A stretch of DNA of 64,000 bases. Source: Paramecium pentaurelia. Lineage: Eukaryota > Ciliophora > Oligohymenophorea > Peniculida > Parameciidae. The DNA lies in assembly GCA_905183005.1 (NCBI GenBank), contig CAJJDO010000004.1, forward strand, positions 441,764-505,763, given 5' to 3'. Under the pieces are notes generated by a model. The model was not told the DNA's origin and did no database searches. It saw only the letters and a program-made list of their open reading frames with translations. Below are positions 35,425 through 46,797 of this stretch, piece by piece. The position numbers and the translations under genes were made by a program. Numbering within the stretch: position 1 is the stretch's first letter; each line of letters opens with the position of its first letter.

Positions 35425-36493
35425 CTTCCAACATGGTTTTGCCAATTTAAGCAGGTGATTTCACTACTCTAATACCTGCTTATTCAAGTGCTCTAATCTT
35501 TTCAGGTGCACTTCCCTTACCCTCTATTAAATCAATAATATAATATATTTACTTGATACAATAGCTCCTGCATGACCCATTCTTCTTTCAGGTGGTGCTG
35601 TGATACCAGCAATAAATCCTACAACTGGTTTATTTTTAGGATTATTTTTCTTAATCCAATCAGCAGCCATTTCTTCATTTTCACCACCAATTTCACCAAT
35701 CATAACAATACCTTAATAAATATATTCTAATTAGATACCTTCTGTTTCAGGATCAACCATAAATCTTTCCAAAACATCAATAAAATTAGTTCCATTGAAA
35801 GGATCTCCACCAATACCAACAACTGTTGATTATCCTAAACCAGCTCTTGTAGTTTAATCAACAGCCTCATATGTAAGTGTACCAGATCTTGAGACAATAC
35901 CAATTTTTCCATTTTAATGAATGTATCCTGGCATGATACCGATTTTACATTCATTAGGTTTGATAATTCCTGGACAATTAGGCTATATTATTTTATTAGT
36001 TTAATACTCCAATAACACGTGTAACTGATTAAGATCTGAGTGCATGTTTAACTTTAATCATATCATGTTAAGGAATTCCATCAGTAATGACAACCTTTTT
36101 ATTTAAATAATGTATGATACCACTAATCCAATTTAAGCTTCAATAGCTTCAATAATGGCTGCAGCAGCTGTAGGAGGAGGTACATAGATTACAGATGCAT
36201 CACATTAAGTGGCTGATTTAGCTTCTTGGCAATTCTTGAATACAGGTAAACCAAGATGTGTACTTCCAGCCTCTAAATTAATAAGATTGACATTTACTCT
36301 TTGGTGACACTCCACCAACCATTTTTGTAAAGTAGTTCAATGCTTATTCAGTTTAGAATGTGCCCTAGTTTAAGAATAAACTGTATACCTAATTACCAGT
36401 GATACCTTAGCATATGACTTTGGTGTGCTTATTAACCCACACATATGGAGCTGTGGTTGATGAAAATGCACGAAAGATTTATTTGCCAATCAT
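35399..36493 (-). CDS. SUCLG1: Succinyl-CoA ligase (synthetase) alpha subunit, mitochondrial
   Basis: Six introns (24, 25, 26, 25, 27 and 29 nt) are removed to give 312 residues. A basic Ser-rich presequence (MIGKQIFRAFSSTTAPYVWV) suggests mitochondrial import. Family blocks: VICQGITGNQGTFQTEQAL (CoA-binding fold), ASVIYVPPPTAAAAIIEAIE, VVITDGIPQHDMIKVKHAL, PNCPGIIKPNECKIGIMPG, SRSGTLTYEAVDQTT, IGGDPFNGTNFIDVLE and the active-site His in ERRMGHAGAI. The enzyme makes ATP or GTP from succinyl-CoA in the TCA cycle with a beta subunit encoded elsewhere. This is the most intron-dense gene of the window; several of its introns are multiples of three. It overlaps a weak plus-strand ORF at its 3' end. 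Confidence 0.97.
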
Positions 36494-36716
36494 TTATTTT
36501 ATTTAATCTATATATATTGAATATTATTGCAATATATTACATAGCATGAATTAACTAAATTTAGTAAATATAAAATACCAACCAAATTTCTATTCCATCT
36601 TGTATTAATGAATATTTTCAGATCCTTAATTCAATTCCTTAAAGTAATAGATTTACACAAATTTGAATATTTAAGTAAAAGAATGTATTTAAATTTTACA
36701 TTAATAGGATGAAAAT

Positions 36717-37803
36717 ATGTTTAATAGTAATAAACAAGAAAAAATCTAGAATGATGTTGTTTATAACTAATATAAGTATATATTAGAACAACTGCAAATC
36801 AATATAGATACCAAAATTATATGTAATGAAGAATATTATATCAAATAAATCGCTAAAAAAAAATTATGATTTGAGATGGATCAAAAAATCAAAAACAAAA
36901 GATTCAGAATTATATAATTGTATTTTATGAAATGTAAGATGAAGAATCTCAATATTGTAAAAACTAGTATCATATCTTATCAATAAATATAAGTTAGAAC
37001 AGTAAGATTAACTAAGTAATTAAGATTTAATACTTCAACATTTGATTTTATGTCTTTATGATTCAAATTACTAAAATAATTTCTATCTAAAGTAATGAAT
37101 ATGAATCCAGAAGAAATCTACTTAAATTAATTATATGAGTAACAATAAATCAAATTTCTCTATCTTAAAAATAGGAACCTGAGTGAATACTCTATTAAAA
37201 GTTTAAAAATAATACTTTTATCAAAGAATAACCATCTAGAGAGATCTAATAAGAATTATCTAATTACGGTAATACTTCAATGTCACTTTTTTAAGAGAAA
37301 TCAAATTATTACAAGATAGTATAATTTTATTAGTTAGTTTTTGATATTTAATCTTTTACTATTGAGAAGATTTCTGATTTAAATGTTCAAAAGTTTGGAT
37401 CAATAAGTATTTAATATAAATGATTGTTTTTATTATAAAATGTTGTAATAATAATTTTACTATGACGTGTTTAAGATAGTCCAATAGATGTCTGCCAATT
37501 AGATTATCACTACTAATGAAAAGGAAAATTTAAAAAGTCTCAATTCATCATTTATTTTTAGATATAATAATTAATCATGATTCAAAGTTTGTACAAACCC
37601 TTGATACTATTTATAAATCAGAAGAAAATGAAAAGTCTGAGAAAATTATTGCTGAAATCAAATTATATATCAAATCTATTAGACAAAGAAAACCTAAATA
37701 TTTGAAAAACAAATAAATGCGTGTTATTACTGATGAAACAGAAAAATATATATATGATGACATAATAGCAGAAGTCTCTTCAGATAGTGACTCTATTTCC
37801 TGA
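36717..37803 (+). pseudogene. Coding stretch with unresolved frame breaks
   Basis: Protein-like patches lie in changing frames: MFNSNKQEKIQNDVVYNQY from 36717; DGSKNQKQKIQNYIIVFYEM near 36890; NNTFIKEQPSREIQQELSNY near 37220; and a 3' part with a proper 25-nt intron near 37540 joining TTNEKENLKN to IIINHDSKFVQT, ending IIAEVSSDSDSIS before TGA at 37801. The last exon pair looks intact, but I could not find GT-AG introns connecting the earlier parts. It is either a multi-intron gene that I cannot splice by eye or a decaying paralogue. No family is recognised. Confidence 0.4.
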
Positions 37804-38629
37804 ATTATTTTGATAACTATCTTTACATTACTTTATAATTATAATTTTATCTATTTCTCAACATGCTATTAATGACAAAGCTGAATAATTCAACAAATTG
37901 AATAAAACACATCACTTCAACATTATATAAGTTAAGTTTATTCATATCAAAATTTTATATTATCAAACAAAAACTTGATTTTGCATAGTTAATAAACAAC
38001 TAATGAAACAGATCATATTATTTACTTCAAATCAGTAGATCTAAGTTCATTGAAAAAGAATTCTCAATCACAGATCCATAAAATTATTAAATAAGAGGTT
38101 ATATTAGACACATATAATTAATAAAATATTTATATATTAAATTGTATGATTAGGATTTCTGTTATTTTAATTTAAATGCTTAATAATTATTTTTATAATT
38201 TTATATATATAAAAGTACTTACAACAATTATTAATTTACCAACTTTCTTATAATAATCTTATTTATAATATTCAATAAATATTCAAACTCTAAATACAAC
38301 TATATAGGTATTAAATTTATACATAATATATTTAATATGTTTAATTATTAGTTATAAAGTATTTATGTTAAACCATAAATTATATCAACATCTATGACTA
38401 ATTTTAACTTTTTATTATGATTAAGTTTATGTTATATAAATAATGTATAAATAAGATTCTTAATAAATTCTTATAAATTAAGTAATCATTATCATTATTA
38501 ATACAAAAAATAATCAATTAGATAAATGTTATACTATTGAATTAATAGTTAGAGGTGATATTTTTAATTTATCCTATTAATATTCTTATAAGAAGTGAGA
38601 ATGAGTATTAAAATAACAATTAATTATAA
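37804..38629. other. AT-rich interval with one protein-like patch
   Basis: On the plus strand, around 38000-38130, a frame reads TNETDHIIYFKSVDLSSLKK, which looks like real coding sequence, but upstream it meets a frame change and downstream it dissolves into A/T. It may be another gene remnant. Nothing else stands out. Confidence 0.35.
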
Positions 38630-39389
38630 TCAATATGGTTATTACAAAGGAGGGGGCTGTTGTACAACTTCTCCAGTTTTTGGATCCCACAATTCTCCTG
38701 TATCTGGATCTTGGACCAATCCATCATCAACTTCAACTATCTTTTTAGGCTTTGGTTTCTTCTTTTTCTTATCAAAAAATAATCGATCATCCTAATGAAT
38801 TGGTTTTAAAAGCACAGGTTAACCTTAGTCTAAAAATGGTCTCATTTAAAATTCATTAAACTCCTTTAATTTTTAATCAACAGATTATGAAACATTGTAA
38901 ATTAAATAATTTTATCTTCTCCTTTACCATATTTCTTCATTTTCTCTTTCCAGTTCTTTTATTCTCCTTTATATTTTATTAGTTTAATCTTCTTCTAATC
39001 TTTTATACTTCTAAAGTAGATTTGTAAGCATTTCAGATTATCTTTCAAGAAGTGCCAACATTTTTTCTTCTCTAATTTTTGCTAATGCATCATCTTCATT
39101 AAATTAAACTGCAACTGGCCAAATCATTTATTGTACAGGATGGACAATTGGTTATGGAGGTGGTTGAATAGGTTGTACAACAGTTTCTTCAGCCTCTAAA
39201 TATTATTGTTTATTTTATACCACCATCCATTGGAACTAATTTCCTATGTATGCGTCTAGTAACAACAGGTTATTATTAAAAAGAAGGCATTTAAAATTAA
39301 GAAGAGGATTTGGATATTAATCTTTTAGTTGATGTATCTATCAACCCAGGTTATTAGGATGCAAGAAGAACTTGCTCACTTTGTTTCAT
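38630..39389 (-). CDS. Uncharacterised coiled-coil protein with WD/PxxGE repeats at the end
   Basis: One 25-nt intron near 39,210 gives 244 residues, starting MKQSEQVLLASQQPGLIDTS. Features in order: a Pro/Gln-rich segment (VVQPIQPPPQPIVHPVQQ), a coiled coil (~105-165, LAKIREEKMLALLERQSEM), and a C-terminus with a basic run (DKKKKKPKPKK) followed by the repeated pattern QDPDTGELWDPKTGEVVQ. The short repeat D-P-x-T-G-E looks like a linear binding motif. The end is Pro/Gln-rich. I do not recognise the family; a cytoskeletal or ciliary role would fit the neighbours but is a guess. Confidence 0.72.
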
Positions 39390-39670
39390 AAATGTATTAA
39401 AAATATAATAATATAATACAATTATTTTAAGAAGAATTAATAATAGCTTAATATTTTATAATTCTTATTATTCTAAAAATAAATATTCAAATATCTATTT
39501 GATAGAATTAAGCAGATAAATACTATTTTAAAATATCTATAAAATAAAAAAAAGAAGTTAATGATTACAATAGTATATATATTCATATCAATTAAATTTT
39601 GAAATGTTAAAACAATAAAAGTTAAACTAAAACATAACTATAAATAAATAAATAAAATATAAATATTCTT

Positions 39671-40321
39671 TCATTTTGTAATTGTGCATTTTTCAATAAG
39701 TAATTCTCCATTGACTAACTTATATTTATAAACTCCCATTTCATCTCCTAAACATTCTAGAATGACAAATTCAGGTTAAATAATTGCATCTCTAATGATA
39801 AATAATAATTTAACTATTTAATTGATCCATAAGCTCCACTCATTGTTCCAGGATTTATAAAATATTTTCTTTCAAATTTGCTTATTAATGATTGATGAGA
39901 GTTTCCAAACACTGCAATATCACATGAATTTTCTTTTAAAAAAACACTGATTGTTTCTTCATCATTCCAAGGAACAAATTAATGTCCATGAATCAATAAA
40001 ATTTTCCATATTCCTATTTAAATTACTTTTTGATCATTATGAATTTCATTGTTTTCCTTAAATCAAAAAAGATAGATACATCATCATATTAGCCTCTAAC
40101 ACAATGAAAATTTGGTGAAATTTACTTAAGCCAATCAAAAGTCTCTTTATTTCCAACATTTCCTGTGCAAAGTACATGTTATAATTTATTTACTCCTAAA
40201 ACATTAACAATTTTTTCATGAATCTTCTACATTCTTGTACCTACATGTAGATCTCCACATAAAAGTATAATCTAGGATTTATATCTTAATTTACGTCACC
40301 ATAATTAGATTCCTATGCCAT
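39671..40321 (-). CDS. VPS29: VPS29 retromer subunit
   Basis: Three 23-nt introns are removed, giving 193 residues. The metallophosphoesterase-like fold is seen in LLCGDLHVGTRMQ, HVLCTGNVGNKETFDWL, HCVRGQYDD, LLIHGHQFVPWND, DIAVFGNSHQSLISKF and YFINPGTMSGAYGSI; the order CTGN-x-x-x-KE and INPGSxxGAY is specific to VPS29. The usual GHTH reads GNSH here, and metal-site residues are partly altered, in keeping with VPS29 being a scaffold and not an active phosphatase. It assembles with VPS35/VPS26 for endosome-to-Golgi recycling. The first exon is only nine codons (MAQESNYGD), so the start depends on the 23-nt intron after it. Confidence 0.95.
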
Positions 40322-40832
40322 ATTTATTTATTTATTAATGAAATTTAATTCAATCTCAAATATAACCAAACAAAGTAATAAGAAACTAATAATAAATGTA
40401 TAACAAGAATAACATTATTTTAAAATAGAAAATGATGAAATAATTATTATAAATTTATTCTACACACGTCTCATAAATAATTAATTAATAATCAAATATC
40501 TGTATTCTTACTATTAGTTTTCATTCCTAATTATTTTTTTAGATCCTATATTTATTTGATGTATTGCTCCTCTTTTTACTTATATTCATTCAATTATTAT
40601 TCAAGTTTTTCTAAAGAAAATAACTTATACTTTACATTCATCATCCTCAGATCCAAGCTAAAAACGATATTGAAAATAATACACTATCATAATAAGATTT
40701 CTAATTTGATATTGCCCATTAATAACCTAAAAGGAAAAAGGCTAAACATGAAACAAATAAGACTAGTCCTATCTAGATCTCTTACATTAATAATTATTAT
40801 TCTCTAATTTTAATAATTATATTCAATTTTTT
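40322..40832. other. AT-rich interval
   Basis: It lies between the VPS29 start and the stop of the VHS/ear gene, both minus-strand. Apparent plus-strand ORFs here are hydrophobic and without family resemblance. I see nothing else. Confidence 0.4.
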
Positions 40833-43300
40833 TCATCGCTTCATAAACAACCCTTAGTAGGTTGATACTATACATTCCACTAACTTATCTTAATAATTTC
40901 CATTCAATTTAATTTACATTTAATGATTTTTAGATGAGATTGATATTAAAAATATTGATTTTTCAATTTATATTCTTGCTAAAGCTTCAACAATCTGTTC
41001 ATTAATTTAATTAATTTAGAATTCAGGAAGTAATTATCCAATTTGATTTTAAAAGCTTGTTTGAAAGAGTTTACTATTATAAAAATATGATTTTGGAGTT
41101 TCTTATGGAACATCTAAAAAAGTGAAAAATTTATTTATTGTGCAAGGAAGACAAATATTTATGTTATACTCTTATTATTATTTTGTATACTTTATTTAAA
41201 ATTCTAATAATTAATAAGGAATTTATTCAAATTAAATAAATACTTTTTAGGATACTTATTCATTTCCTTTTATGGATTATTGAATATTAAGAGGATTAAT
41301 CTAAAATGATAGATTCTTATTTTTTTAATATGTAATACAACAATTATATATCTACTCTTAGGTTCTATTGTGTAAGATTAAATTAATTAATAGCTATTAA
41401 TTTGTTTATAAATTAGTTTGAACTCCAATTTAAAGATTATCATCAGAGTATAATATTGTTTTTTTAAGTAAGCATGATTATCTAAATTTGACTGTAAAGG
41501 CATCAGGAATAATAGCAAATATCTTGCCATCATAATCTACAAACGGAGAAGTGATTTCTTTTGATCCTCTTGATTTAGGTTAAGAAATAGATAATGGAGA
41601 GAACATAGGAACTAAAAATTTAGATACAAATTCTACCTTTATATTAAGTTGATGCAGTATGATAAGAGAGTATAGAATTAGTATGACCAGAGTGTAATAA
41701 AAATTTATCAAACTTAATTAATTGGCTTTATAATGTCTTAATATATAATTATTAACCTAATAGTTATTGTCTTAATGATAAAAATAAAGTGTTTTAAAAT
41801 TCTGAACTCTTTTATTTTTTTTATACAATTGTACCTGTTTAGCTTATATTTGTCATAGTATTTTGTCTATATTCACTTAAACATTGTTATGTTGATAGAG
41901 ATTTTAAAGGCTGCTTAGTATTTTATAAAAGTCTTCTTTCTAAAACTAATATTGTTTAATTTAGAGTTTTATTTTCTTCAAAAAGTTAATTCTTTTTTCT
42001 AATAGTTTAATTTAATTCATCAGTTAGTTCTTCTATTTTAAAGTCAGACTTATAAACAAGAGATTTTAATTTTTCTATTTCATAAGTTTAATCATAAATT
42101 CCATAATGTAATTTTAATTTTGTAATCTAATTATAAGAATTAATTTACATCTGTTTCAAATAATTCACTATTTGATAAATTGTTGGATGTTAAAAATTAA
42201 TTAATATTGATCGAAAACTATTTTTATAATTGTTATAATTCATTTTACAATTAATTTATTTTTTATTCTTTATCTAAAAGTTGTTTTTCTAAACTAGCCA
42301 CTTTATTTTATAATTAGATAACTTAAGTTTGAAGATCTGGAACTTTTATAGAAAAAGCATTATATAAATTTTGTAAACAAAGATTTTCAATTTACAAAGT
42401 CTCTTATGAAATAGGGTTATATTAGGGATCCTTTTTCAAAGTCTCCAGATTTTCAAATTCTTTCTCTAATAGAAAAGTTGCCTTTCTTAAGACCTTTTTC
42501 TTTTGAATAGGATTTTTATTTTTAATCTAATGAAAAAAATCTCCAAAAGTATTATATTTATGTTGATAAAAAAAATGAGCAGGATTCATAGCTAGATAAT
42601 TTCTAATTTATTTAGTTGAGATATTAAATTAGTTTTTGAGTAGTTCTCTTAATTAAATAATCATTGATAAAGGTATTAATTAATTAGGTATATGCTATTC
42701 AATGCTATCAAAATAAATGATCTTAGGAAACTTAACTCCCAATTTTACTAACTTTTCATAGGTAATCTTAAAAGAACTTAAATAATATGATTGATAATCT
42801 AGAGGAAACCATCTACTCCAAACTCTTATACATTCTAATACAACTCTTACAAATTATTCTCCAGTAATTTGTAAATCTCTATTATCTAACATTATTTTGA
42901 TTATAATATAAACCTTAATTTGGACTTTCACCATTTAAAAAATAACTGACTCCTCTATCTGGATCATCTGATGTATATTTATATTATGCTATTTCTTCAA
43001 GTACAGGCAATAATGTTTTTTAGAGGGTATAAATATAATTGCTATTGAAAGTTTCCACAAGCTCTTTATTTAGCTAATTTTTGATGGAGTTATACTTTTA
43101 AAGCCATTAGCTTTATGTTTGGACTTTCAAATGGATCTTTGATAATTGTTGTTATTGAGTTTTAAACTTATTTAATAAACTAACTAGAATTTAAAATGAA
43201 AATGTCACATATCAGAATATAAGATCTTGAGTTTAATTTCTTCTGTTTTTGAGTAAGTCTCATTTGAACTTAAATATTATCTTAAAATTTAGGTTTCCAT
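40833..43300 (-). CDS. VHS/ENTH-like + coiled coil + adaptin appendage protein
   Basis: Five introns (43184-43208, 43074-43095, 42886-42913, 42127-42148 and 41612-41636) are removed to give 781 residues. The N-terminal ~170 residues are an all-helical region like a VHS superhelix: LMALKLNKELVETFNSNY, LLPVLEEIAQYKYTSDD, VLECIRVWSRWFP and YEKLVKLGVKFP, the last two matching VHS helices 6-8. A coiled coil spans ~300-420. From residue ~522 to the end is a domain like the alpha-adaptin C-terminal appendage: a beta-sandwich (YSDDNLQIGVQTNLQTNQQ; INPLNIQQSIKGNEQVSQKV), the CLPCTINKFF linker, and a helical platform. This suggests a clathrin-associated trafficking adaptor. The two domain calls rest on motifs read by eye. 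Confidence 0.72.
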
Positions 43301-43336
43301 TTAATTTATTAATATGAAAAATAATATAATGAATTA

Positions 43337-43892
43337 TCAAAACTTGTATTTTTTAAAAGGTTTCATAAAAGGTCCATACGAGAATTTAGGATCTGTTACT
43401 GCAGGATAATCTCCTTTTTGTTTTCTAAATATAGTTTAATTTTCCTTAAATTTATCTTAATATTCCCTATTGAAATTTGGATAACACAAACCACCTAAAT
43501 CAGCTATTTCACCCATTCCACCCTTTGTTATCAATTCATAATGATACTTTTTTCTTGTGCAAGATCTTCAATTCCTACTTTAGATCATGAAATGGTTATT
43601 ATTTTCCCTGAGTAAAAGAAATAAAATCAAATTTGACTGATGGTACATTCATCATCGATCCTGGTTATACTTACTTTATTTCCTATTGAGAATTGTTAAC
43701 TTTGAAGGATTATGTCTGTTGCATTTATACTTATTCTTAAGCTAACTCGAATTTTGCTTTTCTTGGAAAAGGATGATCTTATGATTAACCCAATTTTCTT
43801 AATGGAGGTAAGGATTATTGTTATTTATTAAAATCCACACAGGTGATGATATTATAATCTCTATTTTCAATTTAGTATTTTGATGCTTTCAT
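43337..43892 (-). CDS. Uncharacterised protein, 176 residues
   Basis: One 25-nt intron (3' end AAG) gives MKASKYQIENRDYNIITCVD to the C-terminus KPFKKYKF before TGA. The second half has a Gly/Asp/Pro-rich segment (KGGMGEIADLGGLCYPNFNR, then DPKFSYGPFMKPFKKYKF) that looks like a conserved ciliary or microtubule-associated motif protein, but I cannot name it. No membrane segment or zinc site is seen. It is divergent from CCDC146, whose ATG is 34 bp away, so the two may share a promoter, which would suit co-expression with cilium genes. Confidence 0.7.
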
Positions 43893-43926
43893 TATATATA
43901 TATTTAATATTTATTTTAAGTTAATA

Positions 43927-46781
43927 ATGGCAGAAGTACCAGATGAAATAAGGGATTTATAGAGTAATGTTGCCCTTAGTATGCTCACTGATCTTTTTAA
44001 GTTTAATTTCCATAATATTTTATAGACAAGGAAAAATCAATTAAGAGCAATGTGATTCATATAAAAAAAAGTTTCATAAACTACATGATACAGTTGTCTA
44101 AACCTTTAAGAATCATCACTTTTTATGGGAAAAATCAAAAAAACTAAAAACTCAATTAGCAACTGAGAAATAAAATCTCGAAACTGCTTTAAATGATTAA
44201 GTATTAAGTTCGAAAATACATTTTAGGCTAATGCATAAGAAAAAGCATAGAATTTAAATGCAAGTTTAAAAAAAACAGAAGCAGAATATGAAATGATGGA
44301 ATAATTGATTGATGCTAAATAATTTTAATGTGAAGAAGTAGAACATGAAAAATCTATAATATTAACTAGAATATCTGAATAAGAGAAAATGGCTAAGAGT
44401 AAGGCATTACCTGAAATGCTTTAAAAAGATGCTGAAATAGAAAGAGAGAGAGATTTATTATTAGAATATAAATAAAAAATTGAGAGTGAATAAAAAAGTA
44501 TAGATGAAAAAATAGAAAAGATTGAATAATTAAAGATTGAGAATGATGAGAAACTTAATAAAATAAGTAAGTTGAATGATGAATATATTAAAATAAAGGA
44601 TGATCCAAATCGTTTTAGTAAGAATGCAGAAATGTTAAAGAGTGCTAATAAAATTATGTTAAAGGATTTATAAGGATATAAAGATGATATAGGAAAAAAG
44701 AATAAATAGATTGATGATTTAAATATGGAACTAAAAAAGTTACAATTAAAATTATAAGAATATGAAACATAAATAGATGAAGAAAAAAGTATTACAGAAA
44801 AGAATTAAAGAGAATAGGCCATTTAAAATGATCTATCATCAAAATTAAAAGAAGAAATAAGTGATTTAAGTAGTTAAAAAGTGGCTAATGATATTGAAAT
44901 TAGAAATGGTTAGTTAGAAATCAGAAGACATAGAGATACAGTTAGTTCTTTAAAAAAGGCAATTGATCTTGATAAAAAAGAATTAAAAAAATAATAAACA
45001 TAAATGCAATAAATTAATGATACTTTACATGAATAAAAGATGATATTAGAAAATATAAAAAAAGAGATTGTGAATTTAAAGTATGAAATTGAAAAACAAA
45101 ATGAAATTGGAGAAAATATTGCTGAAGAATATACAATGTTAGAAGGGAGAGTTAGAAAAGTAAAAGATAAAGCAGAAGAAAAAATATAGGAATAAACTAA
45201 AGTAGATAATGAAATTAAAAAATTTGAAAAATAAATGATTGAATTATAAAATTTTGAAGCTGAAGGATTAAAGAGAGTCAAAGCTTTAACAGCAACTAGA
45301 GAAAGTATGGCTAGAAAAGCATCAAGTGCATTAGCTGAAGTAAGAGAAACAAGAGAAGAACTTAAAATTAAAGAATTATTAATTATGGATCTATAAAAAA
45401 AAGCATAAGAAACAGAAGCTAAAGAACATAATTATAAATCATTATATGAAGAAGTCAAATAGGCAAGAAATAAATATGTCAATATGATATAAAATAGTTC
45501 ATAAGATTTAGCAGAATTAAAAGAAAGAATTAAGATATTATAAAATGAATTAGAAATTTTAAAAAATGAGTCTTAAGAAAAGGAAAGAACATTATTAGAA
45601 TATAGACATTGTTTACAGGTAGAAGTACATAAGAAAGATAGAAGTCATGCAAAATTAAATAAATTAGAATATTAAAGGAAAGCTAAAAAAGAAATCATTG
45701 ATTAAAATATTAATGAAATATAGAAATTAAATATGATCATATCTTCATTAGAAAAAGATATGTTAAATTTAAGAAAATAATATGAGTAAGTTTGTGAATC
45801 AAGAAATCATACAGGTATAGTATTGATAGATAGAAATGATGAATTATGTATAATGTATGAAAAATGTAACATTTAAGATAACATCTTAAAATCTGGAGAA
45901 TTAGAAATAAAAAGATTGGAAGATGATATTAGAATGATAAAGATTGAAATATAAGAATAAAAACGAAAAATAGATGTAGCAAGAAAGGATATTTTATAAA
46001 TACCTTAATTATCATCAAAAGTTATTTAATTAAAAGATGAATTAGAATTAGAAAAAAAAAAAGAATCTTAACTTTCTGAAGAACTTGAAAATCCAAATAA
46101 TTAATAAAGATTCAGGGAATTGGGTGGTGAAGATCCAGATTAAGAAGCATTAGATGCAAAAATACATGTCTTGGAAGAAAGATTGAATAATAAAAAAGAA
46201 CAATTATTAGAAAAGGAATTAATTTTAGATGAAATTACAAATTTATCAGAAAAACTAAGAAAATAAGCTTTAGATGGAAGATTATCAACACTTGAATTAT
46301 CAGAAAAAGTGAATGAATTTTAAGCAAAATTAAAAGATTTAACTAGGAAAATGATGGCTACAATAGCAGAATTATCAATGTATCAGGCAACAGCAATTAA
46401 ATTATAATAAGAAAAAGATGAATTAGAAAATGTTGTGTAAGAAGCAAGACAAAGATTAGACAAAAGTTTACCACCTTTACCAGAACATGAGGATGAATAT
46501 TTAAGATAATAGAAAGCTTAAATAAGATATTTAGAAGATAGGTTAATCATTTATTTAATGTTAGACGTTAAAGATTAGAAAAAGAATAATAAGATAAAAT
46601 GTTTGAACCATTTTCTTGTAAGACTATGGCTAAACAAAGAGTTCAATAATATATTCCAGATGACAATATTGGTGCACCATTACCAAAGAATTATGGTAAA
46701 TAAGCTCCATTTTATCCTCCTGAATCAAATGCTCAACTACGCTTTTACAAGAAGCCAAAAGTTAAAGAAATAGAAATATGA
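43927..46781 (+). CDS. CCDC146: CCDC146 / MBO2-like ciliary coiled-coil protein
   Basis: Three introns (25, 26 and 23 nt) give 926 residues that are coiled coil almost throughout. The C-terminal third matches CCDC146/MBO2: CLQVEVHKKDRSHAKL, LGGEDPDQEALDAKIHVLEE, KKEQLLEKELILDEITNL, LTRKMMATIAELSMYQATAI, and the terminal signature YIPDDNIGAPLPKNYGKQAP followed by KKPKVKEIEI. In algae the homologue (MBO2) sits along the axoneme or basal body and is needed for proper ciliary waveform; in mammals it is centriole- and axoneme-associated. Length fits the family (about 900-950). The last intron splits ...LEDR from RQRLEKEQQ. This is one of the best family matches in the window. Confidence 0.93.
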
Positions 46782-46797
46782 AAATTATTAAATTTAT

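Noticed and set aside
44910..45281. Minus-strand ORF of 123 codons
   Set aside because: It is an antisense shadow of the CCDC146 coiled coil.
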